Shown here: one piece after another, positions 44,702-53,057 of the stretch | How positions within the stretch are numbered: the first letter of the stretch is position 1 | How the letters are laid out: each line of letters starts with the position of its first letter | NCBI GenBank assembly: GCA_044224605.1 | Contig: JBGAKC010000015.1 | Coordinates: 40,864 to 104,863, forward strand | Reading direction: 5' to 3' | From: UBA7672 sp044224605 | Lineage (GTDB): Bacteria > Pseudomonadota > Alphaproteobacteria > Caulobacterales > Hyphomonadaceae | Length of the DNA stretch: 64,000 bases | Made by a program: the position numbers and the translations under genes | The notes under the pieces: model-generated | Seen by the model: only the letters and a program-made list of their open reading frames with translations | Databases searched by the model: none | Told to the model about the DNA's origin: nothing

Positions 44702-44721
44702 GGGCCCGCCCATGCGGGCCC
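44702..44721. repeat. 8-bp hairpin ahead of the glycosyltransferase
   Basis: GGGCCCGC (44702-44709) and GCGGGCCC (44714-44721) pair perfectly around CCAT, just upstream of the GAGGGG ribosome-binding site. There is no T-run. It may end the upstream transcript weakly or affect translation of the glycosyltransferase gene. Confidence 0.4.
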
Positions 44722-44739
44722 CTTGAGGGGTTATGTGCC

Positions 44740-45753
44740 GTGCCGGGACCGGACAATCTCGTCCTGCTGTTCTACGATGGTTACGAGCGGCAAGCCGAAG
44801 AAGCGCCGCTGAAACGGCTCAAGGCCGAGACCAAGCGCTTTGCCCGCATGGCGTGGCGCACGCTGCGCCGGAAGCAGGTCTGGACCGGCCGCTTCATGAC
44901 CTACCGCACGCTGCGCCTCGCGCTCGAGCGCGCCGGCTATATCGTGAAGGTCAACGACTTCGCCGCCGCCCGGCGCTACCCGGATCACCCGATCGCGGCT
45001 TGCGGCTATGTCACCGTGATCGACAAGGTGAAAGCTCTGCCGAACCCGCGCCTGTTGGGGCCGGGCCTTTATGATTCCCCACTGCAGAACCCGACGCTGA
45101 TGCAGGATCCGCTCAACCGGCTCTACATCCAGCGCTGCGACTGGGAAATGCAGATGTTCAAGCCGTTCTATGGCGACAAGATTCGCATGTGGTATCGCGG
45201 CTATGACCTCTCGCTGTTCGAGGATGTGCGCGGCGCCGCGAAGACCAATGACGTGCTGATCTACGACAAGATCTATCATGATCGCGATGCGCACTACGCG
45301 AAAACGATCGCCCCTTTCATCGAGATGCTGAAGGCGCAGGGGCTCACCTACGAGATCGTGGAGTATGGCAACTATCACCATCACGACTATGTCGATGCGC
45401 TCCGCCGGAGCCGCGTGATGGCGTTTTTCGCCCACTCGGAAGTGATGGGGAATGCGCAGCTGGAAGCCAGCGCGATGAATGTCCCCGTCTATGCGTGGGA
45501 CGAGGGCGTGTGGCTCGACGCGAAAGCGAAGAAACTGTCGGACAAGCCGATCCCGGCCTCGTCGGTCACGCACTTCGACGATCGCTGTGGCGTGCGCTTC
45601 ACCATGGCGACGATGGTGGAGAGCTGGCCGGCTTTCTGGGCGGCGCGCGAAACTTTCCAGCCGCGCGCGTACGTGGCGCAAGAGCTTCCATTGAAGGGTT
45701 CCGCCGAGCTTTATATCAGGCACTACCGCGAAGCAGGCGGCCAGACGGGCTGA
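44740..45753 (+). CDS. Glycosyltransferase, GT4-like
   Basis: A 337-residue protein with a Rossmann-type C-terminal half and the AFFAHSEVMGNAQLEASAMN region, which resembles the nucleotide-sugar-binding loop of GT4 enzymes. A basic N-terminus (KRLKAETKRFARMAWRTLRR) may contact the membrane. The GTG at 44740 is chosen because the conserved reading begins there (PGPDNLVLLFYDGYE). A GAGGGG site lies about 10-15 bases upstream, which makes the start uncertain. Acceptor and donor are unknown. It ends at the strong terminator at 45774. Confidence 0.75.
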   Translation: MPGPDNLVLLFYDGYERQAEEAPLKRLKAETKRFARMAWRTLRRKQVWTGRFMTYRTLRLALERAGYIVKVNDFAAARRYPDHPIAACGYVTVIDKVKALPNPRLLGPGLYDSPLQNPTLMQDPLNRLYIQRCDWEMQMFKPFYGDKIRMWYRGYDLSLFEDVRGAAKTNDVLIYDKIYHDRDAHYAKTIAPFIEMLKAQGLTYEIVEYGNYHHHDYVDALRRSRVMAFFAHSEVMGNAQLEASAMNVPVYAWDEGVWLDAKAKKLSDKPIPASSVTHFDDRCGVRFTMATMVESWPAFWAARETFQPRAYVAQELPLKGSAELYIRHYREAGGQTG

Positions 45754-45773
45754 TTGCGGATGAGCCAATAGAA

Positions 45774-45805
45774 AAAGGCGGAAGACCAGCTGGTCTTCCG
45801 CCTTT
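45774..45805. terminator. Bidirectional terminator, perfect 16-bp palindrome
   Basis: AAAGGCGGAAGACCAG (45774-45789) is exactly complementary to CTGGTCTTCCGCCTTT (45790-45805). It begins with A-rich and ends with T-rich flanks, so it can stop both the glycosyltransferase transcript and the converging TonB receptor transcript. Confidence 0.85.
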
Positions 45806-45825
45806 CCTGTTTGGGGCGATGACGC

Positions 45826-48024
45826 CTAGTTCGTCATCTTCAGCGAGACCCCGACAATGCGAGGCTCGTTGACGAAGGCGGTGTTGTTGTTGAAGTCGAT
45901 GCCGCCCTTGATGTTGTCCTCGTCCGTGATGTTGCGGGCGAAGATGGCCGCCTCGAGCGAGCCATCGGTGCGCGCCCAGCCGAATTTCAGGCCGCCTTCG
46001 ATCTGGCCGTCGGTGTGGAATTCACGCGACTCGTAGATGAAGAGGTTGGTGTCGCCCTGATAGGCCCAGTCGGTGAAGGCGAACCATTCGGCGCCATCGC
46101 CCGCCGGCATCGAGTAGCGTGCGGTGAGGTTGGCCGTCAGTTCGGGCGCGTTCGGGAACGGATTGCCATCCACCAGCGCTCGGGTCTGCGCGGCTATCAC
46201 GACGGTCGGATCGGTGACCGTGCACTGGGCGCAGATGCCGACCGCGAGGTTCGAGTCATCCAGCTCGGTATGCGTGTAGGCGACGCCGCCGGTGAAGACG
46301 AGGTTGTCGAGCGGCGCCCATTCGGCGTCGATCTCGGCGCCGTAGGCCTTGCCCTTGTCGGCGTTGAGCAGCTGCACGGTGTTGCCCGCGCCGCCCACGG
46401 CGGTGAGCTGGATGTCGCTGACCTCGTAGGTGAACACCGCGCCGTTGAGACGCAGCGTGTCGTCGGCCAGCGTGGATTTCCAACCGGCTTCCCACGACAG
46501 GACAGTTTCGGACTGCGCAACCGAGGGCGGGCTGAAGAAGGCGACGTCGCGGCCCTGGATCGACGGACCGCGGAAGCCGTCCGCCACGCGGGCGTAGACC
46601 GAGACATCATCGTTGAGCGCGTACATGGCGCTGAGGTCCCAGCTCACATGATCGTCGGAGATCGAGCGCGAATTTGCCGGCGCTCCGAGGACCGAGAAGT
46701 CCTTGTCGTCGTCGGTGTAGCGGATGCCGGCCGTGACGGTCAGGGCCTCGGAGACGTCATAGCTGCCCTGGCCGAAGATCGCCCACGAGGTGTTCTCGTG
46801 CGTGACGGTCGTCGAGGGCGGGAAGCCGAACGGACCGACCGTCGTGACGTCGAAGGAGGAGTCGAACCAGAAGGCGCCGACCTGCCATTTTAGCGGGCCG
46901 CCGTAATCGCTGGCGAGGCGGACTTCCTGCGTGACCTGCTCGAGGTTCCGAAGCGAGTCCTGCGTGTCCGAGTCGAACGGGATGATGCCCGGACCGACGC
47001 CGGCGACGCCGCCGTCGATGTCGCCGCGGCTGAAGCCGTCAGCGGTTTCCCAGCCGGTGATCGACGTCAGTACAACATCGCCGAAATCGTAGGAGATGTT
47101 CGCCGAAGCGCCGTAGCCATTGTATTCCTGCGGGTTCCCGCCGCCCTGGTTGTACGTCACGCTGTTGCGGTCATAGTTGGCGTTGAGGCCGTTCGTGCCC
47201 GGCGTGATCACGTTGGCGCGGAAGATCGCCGACGTCCCCACGAGATTGCGGGCGTGGACGTTGAGCAGGATGTCCAGCTGGTCGTTCGGGTTGAAGAGGA
47301 ACTGCAGGCGGCCGGCCGTTTCGTCATAGCCGCCGAGATTGTCGGCGCCGGGCGCCAGCGTGTTGTCGATCCAGTCATTGCGGTGCTGCATGAGCACGGA
47401 GGCGCGCGCCGACACGCCCGGGGCCACCGCTCCGGAGATCGCGCCGTCGAAGTTGAACGTGCCGAACGTGCCGTAAGACAAGTCTGCCCTGGCCTCGAAT
47501 TCTTCCGTCGGGCGGGCCGACGTGAAGCGGATGATGCCGGCGGTGGTGTTGCGGCCGAACAGCGTGCCTTGCGGCCCGCGATAGACTTCGACGCGGTCGA
47601 GGTCGAACAGCGGCGTCGACTTCAGCACCACGTTCTCCATCACGATGTCATCCATGATGATCGAGACGGGCTGCGAGGCGGCGAGATCGAAGTCGGTGTT
47701 GCCGAGGCCGCGGATGTAGAAGCGCGGCGCGACACGGCCGTTGGAGCTTTCAACATAGACGCCCGGCACGCGGGCGGAGAGGGCGAGCACATCCTCGCCT
47801 CCGGAGAAGATCGTTCCGATCTCGTCCTGTGACATGGCGGCGGCGGACACCGGCACGGTTTGCAGGTCTTCCTCGCGCTGGTTCGCCGTGATGATCACCA
47901 CGTCGAGGCGGCTGTTGTCGGCCGTCTGCTGGGCGACCGCAGGCGCAGTGAACAGGGCGGTCGCCGATGCGGCGGCCATCAGGCTGGCGAGAAACTTAGC
48001 GCCGGCAAGTTTACGTCGTGACAT
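45826..48024 (-). CDS. TonB-dependent receptor
   Basis: A 732-residue outer-membrane receptor of the type found in Caulobacter and sphingomonads. Signal peptide to about residue 32 (ends AVAQQ), a TonB box-like segment DVVIITANQREEDLQTVPVS, a plug domain (about 60-180, with VEVYRGPQGTLFGRN), and a barrel that ends in a hydrophobic strand (GVSLKM-TN). The plug motif is the one of Fec/OMR-type receptors for sugars, siderophores or aromatics; the ligand is unknown. The ATG at 48024 has a GGGAG site that partly lies in a hairpin. Confidence 0.9.
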   Translation of the reverse strand: MSRRKLAGAKFLASLMAAASATALFTAPAVAQQTADNSRLDVVIITANQREEDLQTVPVSAAAMSQDEIGTIFSGGEDVLALSARVPGVYVESSNGRVAPRFYIRGLGNTDFDLAASQPVSIIMDDIVMENVVLKSTPLFDLDRVEVYRGPQGTLFGRNTTAGIIRFTSARPTEEFEARADLSYGTFGTFNFDGAISGAVAPGVSARASVLMQHRNDWIDNTLAPGADNLGGYDETAGRLQFLFNPNDQLDILLNVHARNLVGTSAIFRANVITPGTNGLNANYDRNSVTYNQGGGNPQEYNGYGASANISYDFGDVVLTSITGWETADGFSRGDIDGGVAGVGPGIIPFDSDTQDSLRNLEQVTQEVRLASDYGGPLKWQVGAFWFDSSFDVTTVGPFGFPPSTTVTHENTSWAIFGQGSYDVSEALTVTAGIRYTDDDKDFSVLGAPANSRSISDDHVSWDLSAMYALNDDVSVYARVADGFRGPSIQGRDVAFFSPPSVAQSETVLSWEAGWKSTLADDTLRLNGAVFTYEVSDIQLTAVGGAGNTVQLLNADKGKAYGAEIDAEWAPLDNLVFTGGVAYTHTELDDSNLAVGICAQCTVTDPTVVIAAQTRALVDGNPFPNAPELTANLTARYSMPAGDGAEWFAFTDWAYQGDTNLFIYESREFHTDGQIEGGLKFGWARTDGSLEAAIFARNITDEDNIKGGIDFNNNTAFVNEPRIVGVSLKMTN

Positions 48025-48034
48025 TGTGGGGACT

Positions 48035-48053
48035 CCCAAGGGTGCGTCTTGGG
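48035..48053 (-). promoter_or_regulatory. Leader hairpin covering the receptor ribosome-binding site
   Basis: CCCAAG (48035-48040) and CTTGGG (48048-48053) form a stem just before the receptor start at 48024. The stem includes part of the GGGAG ribosome-binding site (48037-48033 on the minus strand), so pairing could limit translation. Confidence 0.4.
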
Positions 48054-48167
48054 TGGGCACATCATCCCAACACCCTTCCAGAGTCTTGTGCCGCCTCACC
48101 GGAATCGTCCGTATGCGCCGCTTTGTCGGGTTTCGATGCAAAACTGTCACGCAACTGACCGCTGGGG

Positions 48168-48197
48168 AAAAAGATGACTTCGCGCGCAAGGCGAAGT
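48168..48197 (-). terminator. Terminator-like hairpin after the DUF465 gene
   Basis: ACTTCGC (48177-48183) pairs with GCGAAGT (48191-48197). On the minus strand CATC and TTTTT (48172-48168) follow. It lies 17 bp downstream of the stop of the DUF465 gene at 48214. Confidence 0.5.
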
Positions 48198-48213
48198 GGC
48201 CGGCCAGAAAGCA

Positions 48214-48432
48214 TCAGGCGATGATGTCCGGCGTGATCTTCGCCGACAGCCAGACAATGCGATCCTTCACACGAAGCTTCTCGCGCTTCAGCGACATGAC
48301 CCTGATGTCGTCGCCGCCTTCAAGCTTCAGCGTCTCGATCGACTGGTCGAGTTCGCGGTGGCGCAGGCGCAGGTCTTCGAGCTGCTTCAGCATGCCGTCG
48401 ATGTCGGTCGGATCGAAGACGATATCGGTCAA
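48214..48432 (-). CDS. DUF465 (YdcH-like) protein, copy 1
   Basis: A small helical protein of the DUF465/YdcH family: one helical hairpin of Leu, Arg and Glu (LKQLEDLRLRHRELDQSIET, then VMSLKREKLRVKDRIVWL). Function unknown. The start is uncertain. TTG at 48432 has AGAGG at the right distance and gives 72 residues; ATG at 48393 gives 59 and aligns directly with the neighbouring copy. The TTG is annotated. It diverges from the second copy across a gene-free 441-bp stretch. Confidence 0.8.
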   Translation of the reverse strand: MTDIVFDPTDIDGMLKQLEDLRLRHRELDQSIETLKLEGGDDIRVMSLKREKLRVKDRIVWLSAKITPDIIA

Positions 48433-48873
48433 TGCGCGCCTCTGCTTCGTCCGCGCCGCCTCCGCCGGAATCCGGCGGCGATTCAAGGCGCTGGGAATGC
48501 ACGGGACGCCGCGACGGGTTGCGATTCCGTCGGCCCTCCCGCCGTCGCGCGGCATAGCAAATCCGGAGGATTCCGTGAAGGCGCTCACGTGCGTTTCCGT
48601 GCCTTCCGCAGAGGCGATCGGACCCCGTTTCGAGGCGCGTTGCATTTTTTTCATGCGGAGGTGGATTTTGTCGGCTTTCAAGTCGTGACGCACGATTTTC
48701 TTCGTGTTTCACTTCTCATGCGGCTGTTCAGCGAGCCGCATCGGTTTCCGATTTCTCCCGGAGACCGTAGCGGACGCCGCCAGTCCGCTCGCGGTCGGGG
48801 TTGGGTAGGCGCAAGGCTGAAATCCCTTTGAGGACAAGGCTGGAGCCGCCCCTGAAAACAGGAGAAGCCTTTG
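48433..48873. other. Gene-free stretch with several hairpins
   Basis: No convincing coding frame lies here. Structures seen: CCGCCGGA/TCCGGCGG at 48462-48478, a two-step hairpin at 48686-48714 (GTGA..CACGA and TCGTG..TCAC), and ATGCGGCT/AGCCGCAT at 48718-48741. A T-rich tract occurs at about 48645-48656. It separates two divergent DUF465 genes and may contain their promoters or a small RNA. Confidence 0.4.
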
Positions 48874-49041
48874 ATGAGCCTGGAAGCACGTATTCGCGAG
48901 TTGAGTGAGCGCCACAAGCGCATCGACGCGGCCATCGCCGCCGAGATGAAACACCCAGCCGGCGATGACGTGCGTATCCACGATCTGAAACGACAGAAGC
49001 TTCGAATAAAGGACGAGATCGCTACCCTCAGGACGAACTGA
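48874..49041 (+). CDS. DUF465 (YdcH-like) protein, copy 2
   Basis: A 55-residue protein that starts at the ATG behind AGGAGAAGCCTTTG. It aligns with the copy on the other strand over its whole length (MSLEARIRELSERHKRIDAA, GDDVRIHDLKRQKLRIKDEI). The two probably arose by duplication. It is predicted to be a soluble helical hairpin. Function unknown. It ends 147 bp upstream of the membrane protein gene. Confidence 0.75.
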   Translation: MSLEARIRELSERHKRIDAAIAAEMKHPAGDDVRIHDLKRQKLRIKDEIATLRTN

Positions 49042-49188
49042 GGCTGCCTTCTTCCCGTCCGGTGCGGCGCGCGCCCGTCGCGAGTTGATGGGCGCGAAGC
49101 CCTTATTCCATCACGTTGCGATTGACCTTGCGCGCGACGGCGCGAATTGTGCCGCCAAGGGGCATGTCGGACGCACGAGGGAGAACGG

Positions 49189-49563
49189 ATGCGAGGCCTC
49201 TGGGACAATGAACAGCCCGTTTCGCCGAGCCTATTGCGCTCGGCCCTGGCGCTGGCGGGCGGCTTCCTGGCGCTGACCTCCGCCGTGATTCTCATTGTTG
49301 CTGTCGGCAATGTGATCGCGGGCAAGTACGTGGCCGCCGCCACGCAGGTCGCCGCGGGTATTGGTCTGCCATTCGCGATCTGGCTGGGCCTCAGGATGCT
49401 GGCCGATATTCTCGTGGTGCTGAACCGTTCGCACGATCGGCTTGAGGGTATCGAAGAAGCTCTGACGGGCAGGGCGCCGCCGGCGCCGCGGCCTGTCCAC
49501 GCCAGCGGTCCCGCCGCAGAACGGGCAGGCGATGACGGTCCGACCTATCCGGCCGAGGAATAG
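49189..49563 (+). CDS. Two-span membrane protein of unknown family
   Basis: A 124-residue protein with two hydrophobic spans at about 16-40 (LALAGGFLALTSAVILIVAV) and 52-75 (AGIGLPFAIWLGLRMLADIL), and a Pro/Ala-rich, acidic C-terminus. The ATG at 49189 follows GAGGGAG. Its 3' end overlaps the convergent chromate transporter gene by 19 bp. No family recognised. Confidence 0.6.
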   Translation: MRGLWDNEQPVSPSLLRSALALAGGFLALTSAVILIVAVGNVIAGKYVAAATQVAAGIGLPFAIWLGLRMLADILVVLNRSHDRLEGIEEALTGRAPPAPRPVHASGPAAERAGDDGPTYPAEE

Positions 49564-50756
49564 GCGCCGCATAGCGCAACGGCGACGACAACCAGCCAGA
49601 CCGGAGCGCGCAGCAGCAGGGCGGCGAGCCCCGCGACTGCGATAATGGCGTCTGCGGGCGTCAGAACTGCGGACACGAAGACTGGGCGGTAGAACGCTGC
49701 GGCCAGCACGCCGACGACGGCTGCGCTGGCGCCGGCGGCGAGGCGGCAGACCGAGGCGTGTGTGCGGATCGAGGTCCAGAGCGGGATGACGCCCGCCGCG
49801 AGCAGCAGGCCCGGCAGGAACACGGCGAGAAGTGCGATCAGGCTTGCCGCTGGCGGCGACAGTCCGGTGTCGGATGTCGCGCCCAGGTAAGCTGCAAAGG
49901 CGAAGAGCGGTCCTGGAAGGGCCTGCGCCGCGCCATAGCCAGACAGGAAATTCTCGGCGCTGATCCAGCCGCGCCCGACTGTCTCGGCTTCAAGCAGCGG
50001 AAGCACGACATGGCCGCCGCCGAACACCAGCGCGCCTGAACGGTAGAAGGCGTCGGCCACGGCGACGACGGGCGCAGACGTGACCGCATGCAGCAGCGGA
50101 AGTCCAACGAGGAGCGCTGCGAAAAGGCCGAGACATACAAAGGCCTGACCGCGCGGAGCGGTTAGAGCGTGCGAGGCCGCCGGTTCGCGGGCAGGCAACA
50201 GCAGACCCGCGAGCGCGCCGAAAGCGATCACCAGCGGCTGCATCCACGCCTGTTGCACAAGCAGAAGGGTAATCAACGCGACGACACCGAGCGCGGCTGT
50301 CGCCACGCTGTTGCAGAGCGTCCGCGCCATCCCGATCACAGCCTGCGCCACAATGGGAACGGCGACCAGCACAAGACCGTGAAACACGCGCGTCCGCAGA
50401 TCGGCGGGGAGTGAGGAAGCCCCAAGTGCGGCAGCGATCATCAGCAGGGCCGATGGCGAGGTGAATCCGGCGAAAGCTGCGAGCCCGCCCAGCGGTCCGG
50501 CGCGCTGCAGTCCGATGGCGAAGCCAACCTGGCTTGAGGTCGGTCCTGGAAGGATCTGGCAGACAGCCACGAGATCTGCGAACGCCTGCTCGCTGAGCCA
50601 TTTCCGGCGCGCGACGAAAGCGGTGCGGAAATAGCCGAGATGGGCGATCGGACCGCCGAACGACGTCAGGCCGAGCCGCAGGAAGGCCAGGAAAACGGAG
50701 AGGGCCGACCCTCGGGGCCGGCCCTCATGTTCAGGTCTGGCTGCGTCCGGCTCCAT
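49545..50756 (-). CDS. chrA: Chromate transporter, two-domain ChrA type
   Basis: A 403-residue inner-membrane protein of the CHR family, long-chain type with two homologous halves. Each half carries the CHR signature: FLRLGLTSFGGPIAHLGYFR with the QILPGPTSSQVGF loop, and ALVFGGGHVVLPLLEAETVG with the GYGAAQALPGPLFAF loop. Related proteins extrude chromate and confer chromate resistance. No chrB or other metal-resistance gene is adjacent. The end overlaps the convergent membrane gene by 19 bp. Confidence 0.9.
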   Translation of the reverse strand: MEPDAARPEHEGRPRGSALSVFLAFLRLGLTSFGGPIAHLGYFRTAFVARRKWLSEQAFADLVAVCQILPGPTSSQVGFAIGLQRAGPLGGLAAFAGFTSPSALLMIAAALGASSLPADLRTRVFHGLVLVAVPIVAQAVIGMARTLCNSVATAALGVVALITLLLVQQAWMQPLVIAFGALAGLLLPAREPAASHALTAPRGQAFVCLGLFAALLVGLPLLHAVTSAPVVAVADAFYRSGALVFGGGHVVLPLLEAETVGRGWISAENFLSGYGAAQALPGPLFAFAAYLGATSDTGLSPPAASLIALLAVFLPGLLLAAGVIPLWTSIRTHASVCRLAAGASAAVVGVLAAAFYRPVFVSAVLTPADAIIAVAGLAALLLRAPVWLVVVAVALCGAYSSAG

Positions 50757-50789
50757 GTGTCTTCCGCATGGTTCCGGCGCTGCGCTGGC

Positions 50790-51491
50790 TTACTCGTCCG
50801 CCGGTTTGTTCTTGCCGAAGTTGGCGAACAGCTGTTCGGCCGTGATGTTCTCGCGCTTAGGCTCCTCGCCATCGGCCGAGGGTTCGACCGAGGCAGGGGC
50901 AGGCGTCACGACCTTGCGCAGTGTCGGGCCGGCGAGACGGGCGTCCTTCTCCTCGCGCGTTGCGGCGCGCTTGGCGGCCGCTTTCGAGACGATGGCGTCG
51001 AGTTCGATCTGGGTGCAGAGACCCAGCGTCACCGGGTCGACCGGCTTGAGGTTGGTGGCGTTCCAGTGCTGGCGCGAGCGCACGCTCTCGATCGTCGACT
51101 TGGTCGTGCCGATCAGCTTCGAGATCTGCGCGTCAGTGATTTCCGGGTGGTGGCGCAGGAACCAGGCGATCGCGTCCGGGCGGTCCTTGCGGCGCGAGAC
51201 CGGCGTGAAGCGGGCGCCCTTCTTCTTGGGCTCGGGCACGTTGGCGTGCTTCATCGGCGGCATCTTGAGGCTGTAGGTCTTGTCTTCCTCGCCCTTGGCG
51301 ATCTCTTCGCGGGTGAGCTCGCCCGAGGCGACCGGGTCGGCGCCGCGCATGTTCTCGGCGACCTCGCCATCGGCGATGCCCTTCACCTCGAGCGGGTGCA
51401 GTTCGCAGAACTCGGCGATTTGCTCGAAGGTGAGCGTGGTGTTGTCGATCAGCCAGACGGCTGTCGCTTTGGGCATGAGGATTTTGGCCAT
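50790..51491 (-). CDS. trcR: TrcR-type cell-cycle regulator (DUF1013)
   Basis: A 233-residue cytosolic protein of the DUF1013 family, called TrcR in alphaproteobacterial annotation. Typical start (MAKILMPKATAVWLIDNTTL) and the HTH-like segment DAQISKLIGTTKSTIESVRS (about 112-131). The C-terminal 60 residues are charged and disordered. It is a predicted DNA-binding regulator. ATG at 51491 has GAGGCG upstream; a longer frame reading to 51623 overlaps the leader structures and is rejected. The neighbouring rcdA gene supports a cell-cycle context. Confidence 0.85.
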   Translation of the reverse strand: MAKILMPKATAVWLIDNTTLTFEQIAEFCELHPLEVKGIADGEVAENMRGADPVASGELTREEIAKGEEDKTYSLKMPPMKHANVPEPKKKGARFTPVSRRKDRPDAIAWFLRHHPEITDAQISKLIGTTKSTIESVRSRQHWNATNLKPVDPVTLGLCTQIELDAIVSKAAAKRAATREEKDARLAGPTLRKVVTPAPASVEPSADGEEPKRENITAEQLFANFGKNKPADE

Positions 51492-51515
51492 GGTCGCCTC
51501 GTAAGTCCTGAAAAC

Positions 51516-51543
51516 GAAAAACCCGGCGCTGAGGGCCGGGTTT
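51516..51543 (-). terminator. Terminator-like hairpin in the trcR leader
   Basis: AAACCCGGC (51519-51527) pairs with GCCGGGTTT (51535-51543) over a 7-nt loop. On the minus strand the stem is followed by a T-run at 51521-51517. It lies only about 25 bp upstream of the trcR start codon. It may end the quinone oxidoreductase transcript, act as attenuator for trcR, or be the 3' end of a short RNA. Confidence 0.7.
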
Positions 51544-51578
51544 CTCGGAAATGTCGAGAAGAAGAAGTAGTCCTGAGC
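51516..51578 (-). ncRNA. Candidate short RNA ahead of trcR
   Basis: The span from the predicted start (about 51578) to the terminator (51516) would make an RNA of about 63 nt. It contains the pyrimidine-rich stretch CTTCTTCTTCTC, which could pair with ribosome-binding sites, followed by the terminator hairpin. The evidence is the promoter plus terminator only; it may simply be the 5' leader of trcR. Confidence 0.3.
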
Positions 51579-51584
51579 GCCGCT

Positions 51585-51613
51585 GATATAGTTCAGGTTT
51601 TCCGGGTTGTGAA
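51585..51613 (-). promoter_or_regulatory. Promoter upstream of trcR, overlapped by a 9-bp inverted repeat
   Basis: On the minus strand TTCACA (51613-51608), a 17-bp spacer and TATATC (51590-51585). The inverted repeat TTCCGGGTT/AACCCGGAA (51600-51608 with 51612-51620) overlaps the -35 box and may be an operator. Confidence 0.45.
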
Positions 51614-51651
51614 CCCGGAACAACGTGTCCTAACCGCCATGAATCAACGGG

Positions 51652-52632
51652 TTAGGCCACAACCTGCAGAATTATTTTCCCCGCATGGTCGCTGGCGTCC
51701 ATCTTTGCGTGTGCGGCGTCGGCCTCCGCGAGGGCAAATACCGCCGTGACCTGGGGCTTGAACCGGCCGTCCTGGATCATCGGCCAGACGTTGTCCACGA
51801 CCCCGTTGGCCAGCATCGCCTTGTAGTCGTCGGTGCGGATGCGGAGCGTCGAGCCGGTGATGGTCAGCCGCTTCATCATCACGCGGAGCAGGTCGCCCTC
51901 GACCTTCGAGCCCTCCAGGAAGGCGATGTAGCAGAGCCTGCCAAGGTCCTTGAGGATAGTAAGGTTCTTGTCGAAATAGGGCTTGCCGACCATGTCGAGG
52001 ATCACGTCGACGCCGCCCGCCTCGCGCATCACCGCCTCGAAGTCCTCTGTCTTGTAGTTGATGCCGCGCGCGGCCCCGAGGCTCTCGCAGAGACGACATT
52101 TCTCCTCGGTCCCGGCGGTCGCATAGACCGTCGTCCCCCACGCTTTCGCCATCTGGATCGCGGTCGTGCCGATGCCGCTGGCGCCGCCATGGATCAGCAG
52201 GCTCTCGCCGGGCTTCAGTTTTCCGATCTCGAAGACATTGTTCCAGACCGTCAGCACGGTTTCCGGCAGGCCCGCAGCCTCGAGGAAGCCCAGCGGCTCC
52301 GGGATCGGCATGCACGAACCCTCATGCGCCACCGCGTATTCGGCATAGCCGCCGCCCGGCACGAGCGCGCAGACCTTCTCGCCGCCCTTCCATTTCGTCA
52401 CGCCGGACCCCAGCACCTCGATCACGCCCGCGACTTCCAGGCCCAGCGTCTCAGGCGCGCCCGGCGGCGGCGGATAACGTCCCGCGCGCTGCACGAGGTC
52501 GGGACGGTTTACACCAGCCGCGTGAACCCGGATCAGCACCTGACCCGGGCCGGGCGAAGGCTTCTCGATCTCGTGCAGGACAAGGGGTTGTCCCACCACG
52601 GACTTCACAGCTGTCATCGTCGGTTTGGACAT
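51652..52632 (-). CDS. NAD(P)H:quinone oxidoreductase, zinc-free MDR family
   Basis: A 326-residue cytosolic reductase of the medium-chain dehydrogenase family, PIG3/QOR type. It has the N-terminal GroES-like part (VHAAGVNRPDLVQRAGRYPP) and the nucleotide-binding loop HGGASGIGTTAIQMAKAWG. It lacks the catalytic zinc ligands of alcohol dehydrogenases. It reduces quinones or enones with NADPH. The start at 52632 (MSKPTMTAVKSV) lacks a strong ribosome-binding site, and an ATG at 52656 is possible. Commonly found beside trcR and rcdA in Caulobacter relatives. Confidence 0.88.
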   Translation of the reverse strand: MSKPTMTAVKSVVGQPLVLHEIEKPSPGPGQVLIRVHAAGVNRPDLVQRAGRYPPPPGAPETLGLEVAGVIEVLGSGVTKWKGGEKVCALVPGGGYAEYAVAHEGSCMPIPEPLGFLEAAGLPETVLTVWNNVFEIGKLKPGESLLIHGGASGIGTTAIQMAKAWGTTVYATAGTEEKCRLCESLGAARGINYKTEDFEAVMREAGGVDVILDMVGKPYFDKNLTILKDLGRLCYIAFLEGSKVEGDLLRVMMKRLTITGSTLRIRTDDYKAMLANGVVDNVWPMIQDGRFKPQVTAVFALAEADAAHAKMDASDHAGKIILQVVA

Positions 52633-52747
52633 TTGGCCGTTCCGGGTTTTAATCATGAAGAAGGCTGCGGACTGTCTTGAGCGCGCGAACCATGCGCGGT
52701 CAAGCAGGGGAAGGGTAGCGACAGGTCAGAACCGAGGAGACACGGCC

Positions 52748-52924
52748 ATGACATTCGATGAAGAGCCCATTCGGGTCGTGAAACGGGCCCTGGACGACAT
52801 GTCCATCCAGGAGCTGAAGGAGAAGATCGAGGCCTTGAAAGGCGACATTGCCGCCTGCGAGGCCATGATTGTGAAGAAGGAAGCGACCCGGAAAGCGGCC
52901 GAGGCGGCCTTCTTTAAATCCTGA
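52748..52924 (+). CDS. DUF1192 small protein
   Basis: A 58-residue protein that starts at the ATG behind GAGGAGA. Typical DUF1192 sequence: an acidic start, LDDMSIQELKEKIEALKGDI, and a helical tail ending AAFFKS. It is an alphaproteobacterial protein of unknown function, predicted to form a short coiled coil. It lies between the quinone oxidoreductase and rcdA, the usual arrangement in this group. Confidence 0.85.
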   Translation: MTFDEEPIRVVKRALDDMSIQELKEKIEALKGDIAACEAMIVKKEATRKAAEAAFFKS

Positions 52925-53057
52925 TCCGGAATGATCTGGGCCGGCGGCAAGGGAATTGCGTGATACCGGAAAGAACCGCGGGTTTACCGTTATCAAGGCT
53001 TGGGCAAGGTCTCGGGACGAGACTGCTTCGCCAGGCTGGTGTATATTGAGGGTCTGA

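Noticed and set aside
51600..51620. Sequence resembling a tRNA T-arm (CCGGG-TTCACAA-CCCGG on the minus strand)
   Set aside because: The loop lacks the invariant A of TTCRANY and no acceptor, D or anticodon arm is present around it.
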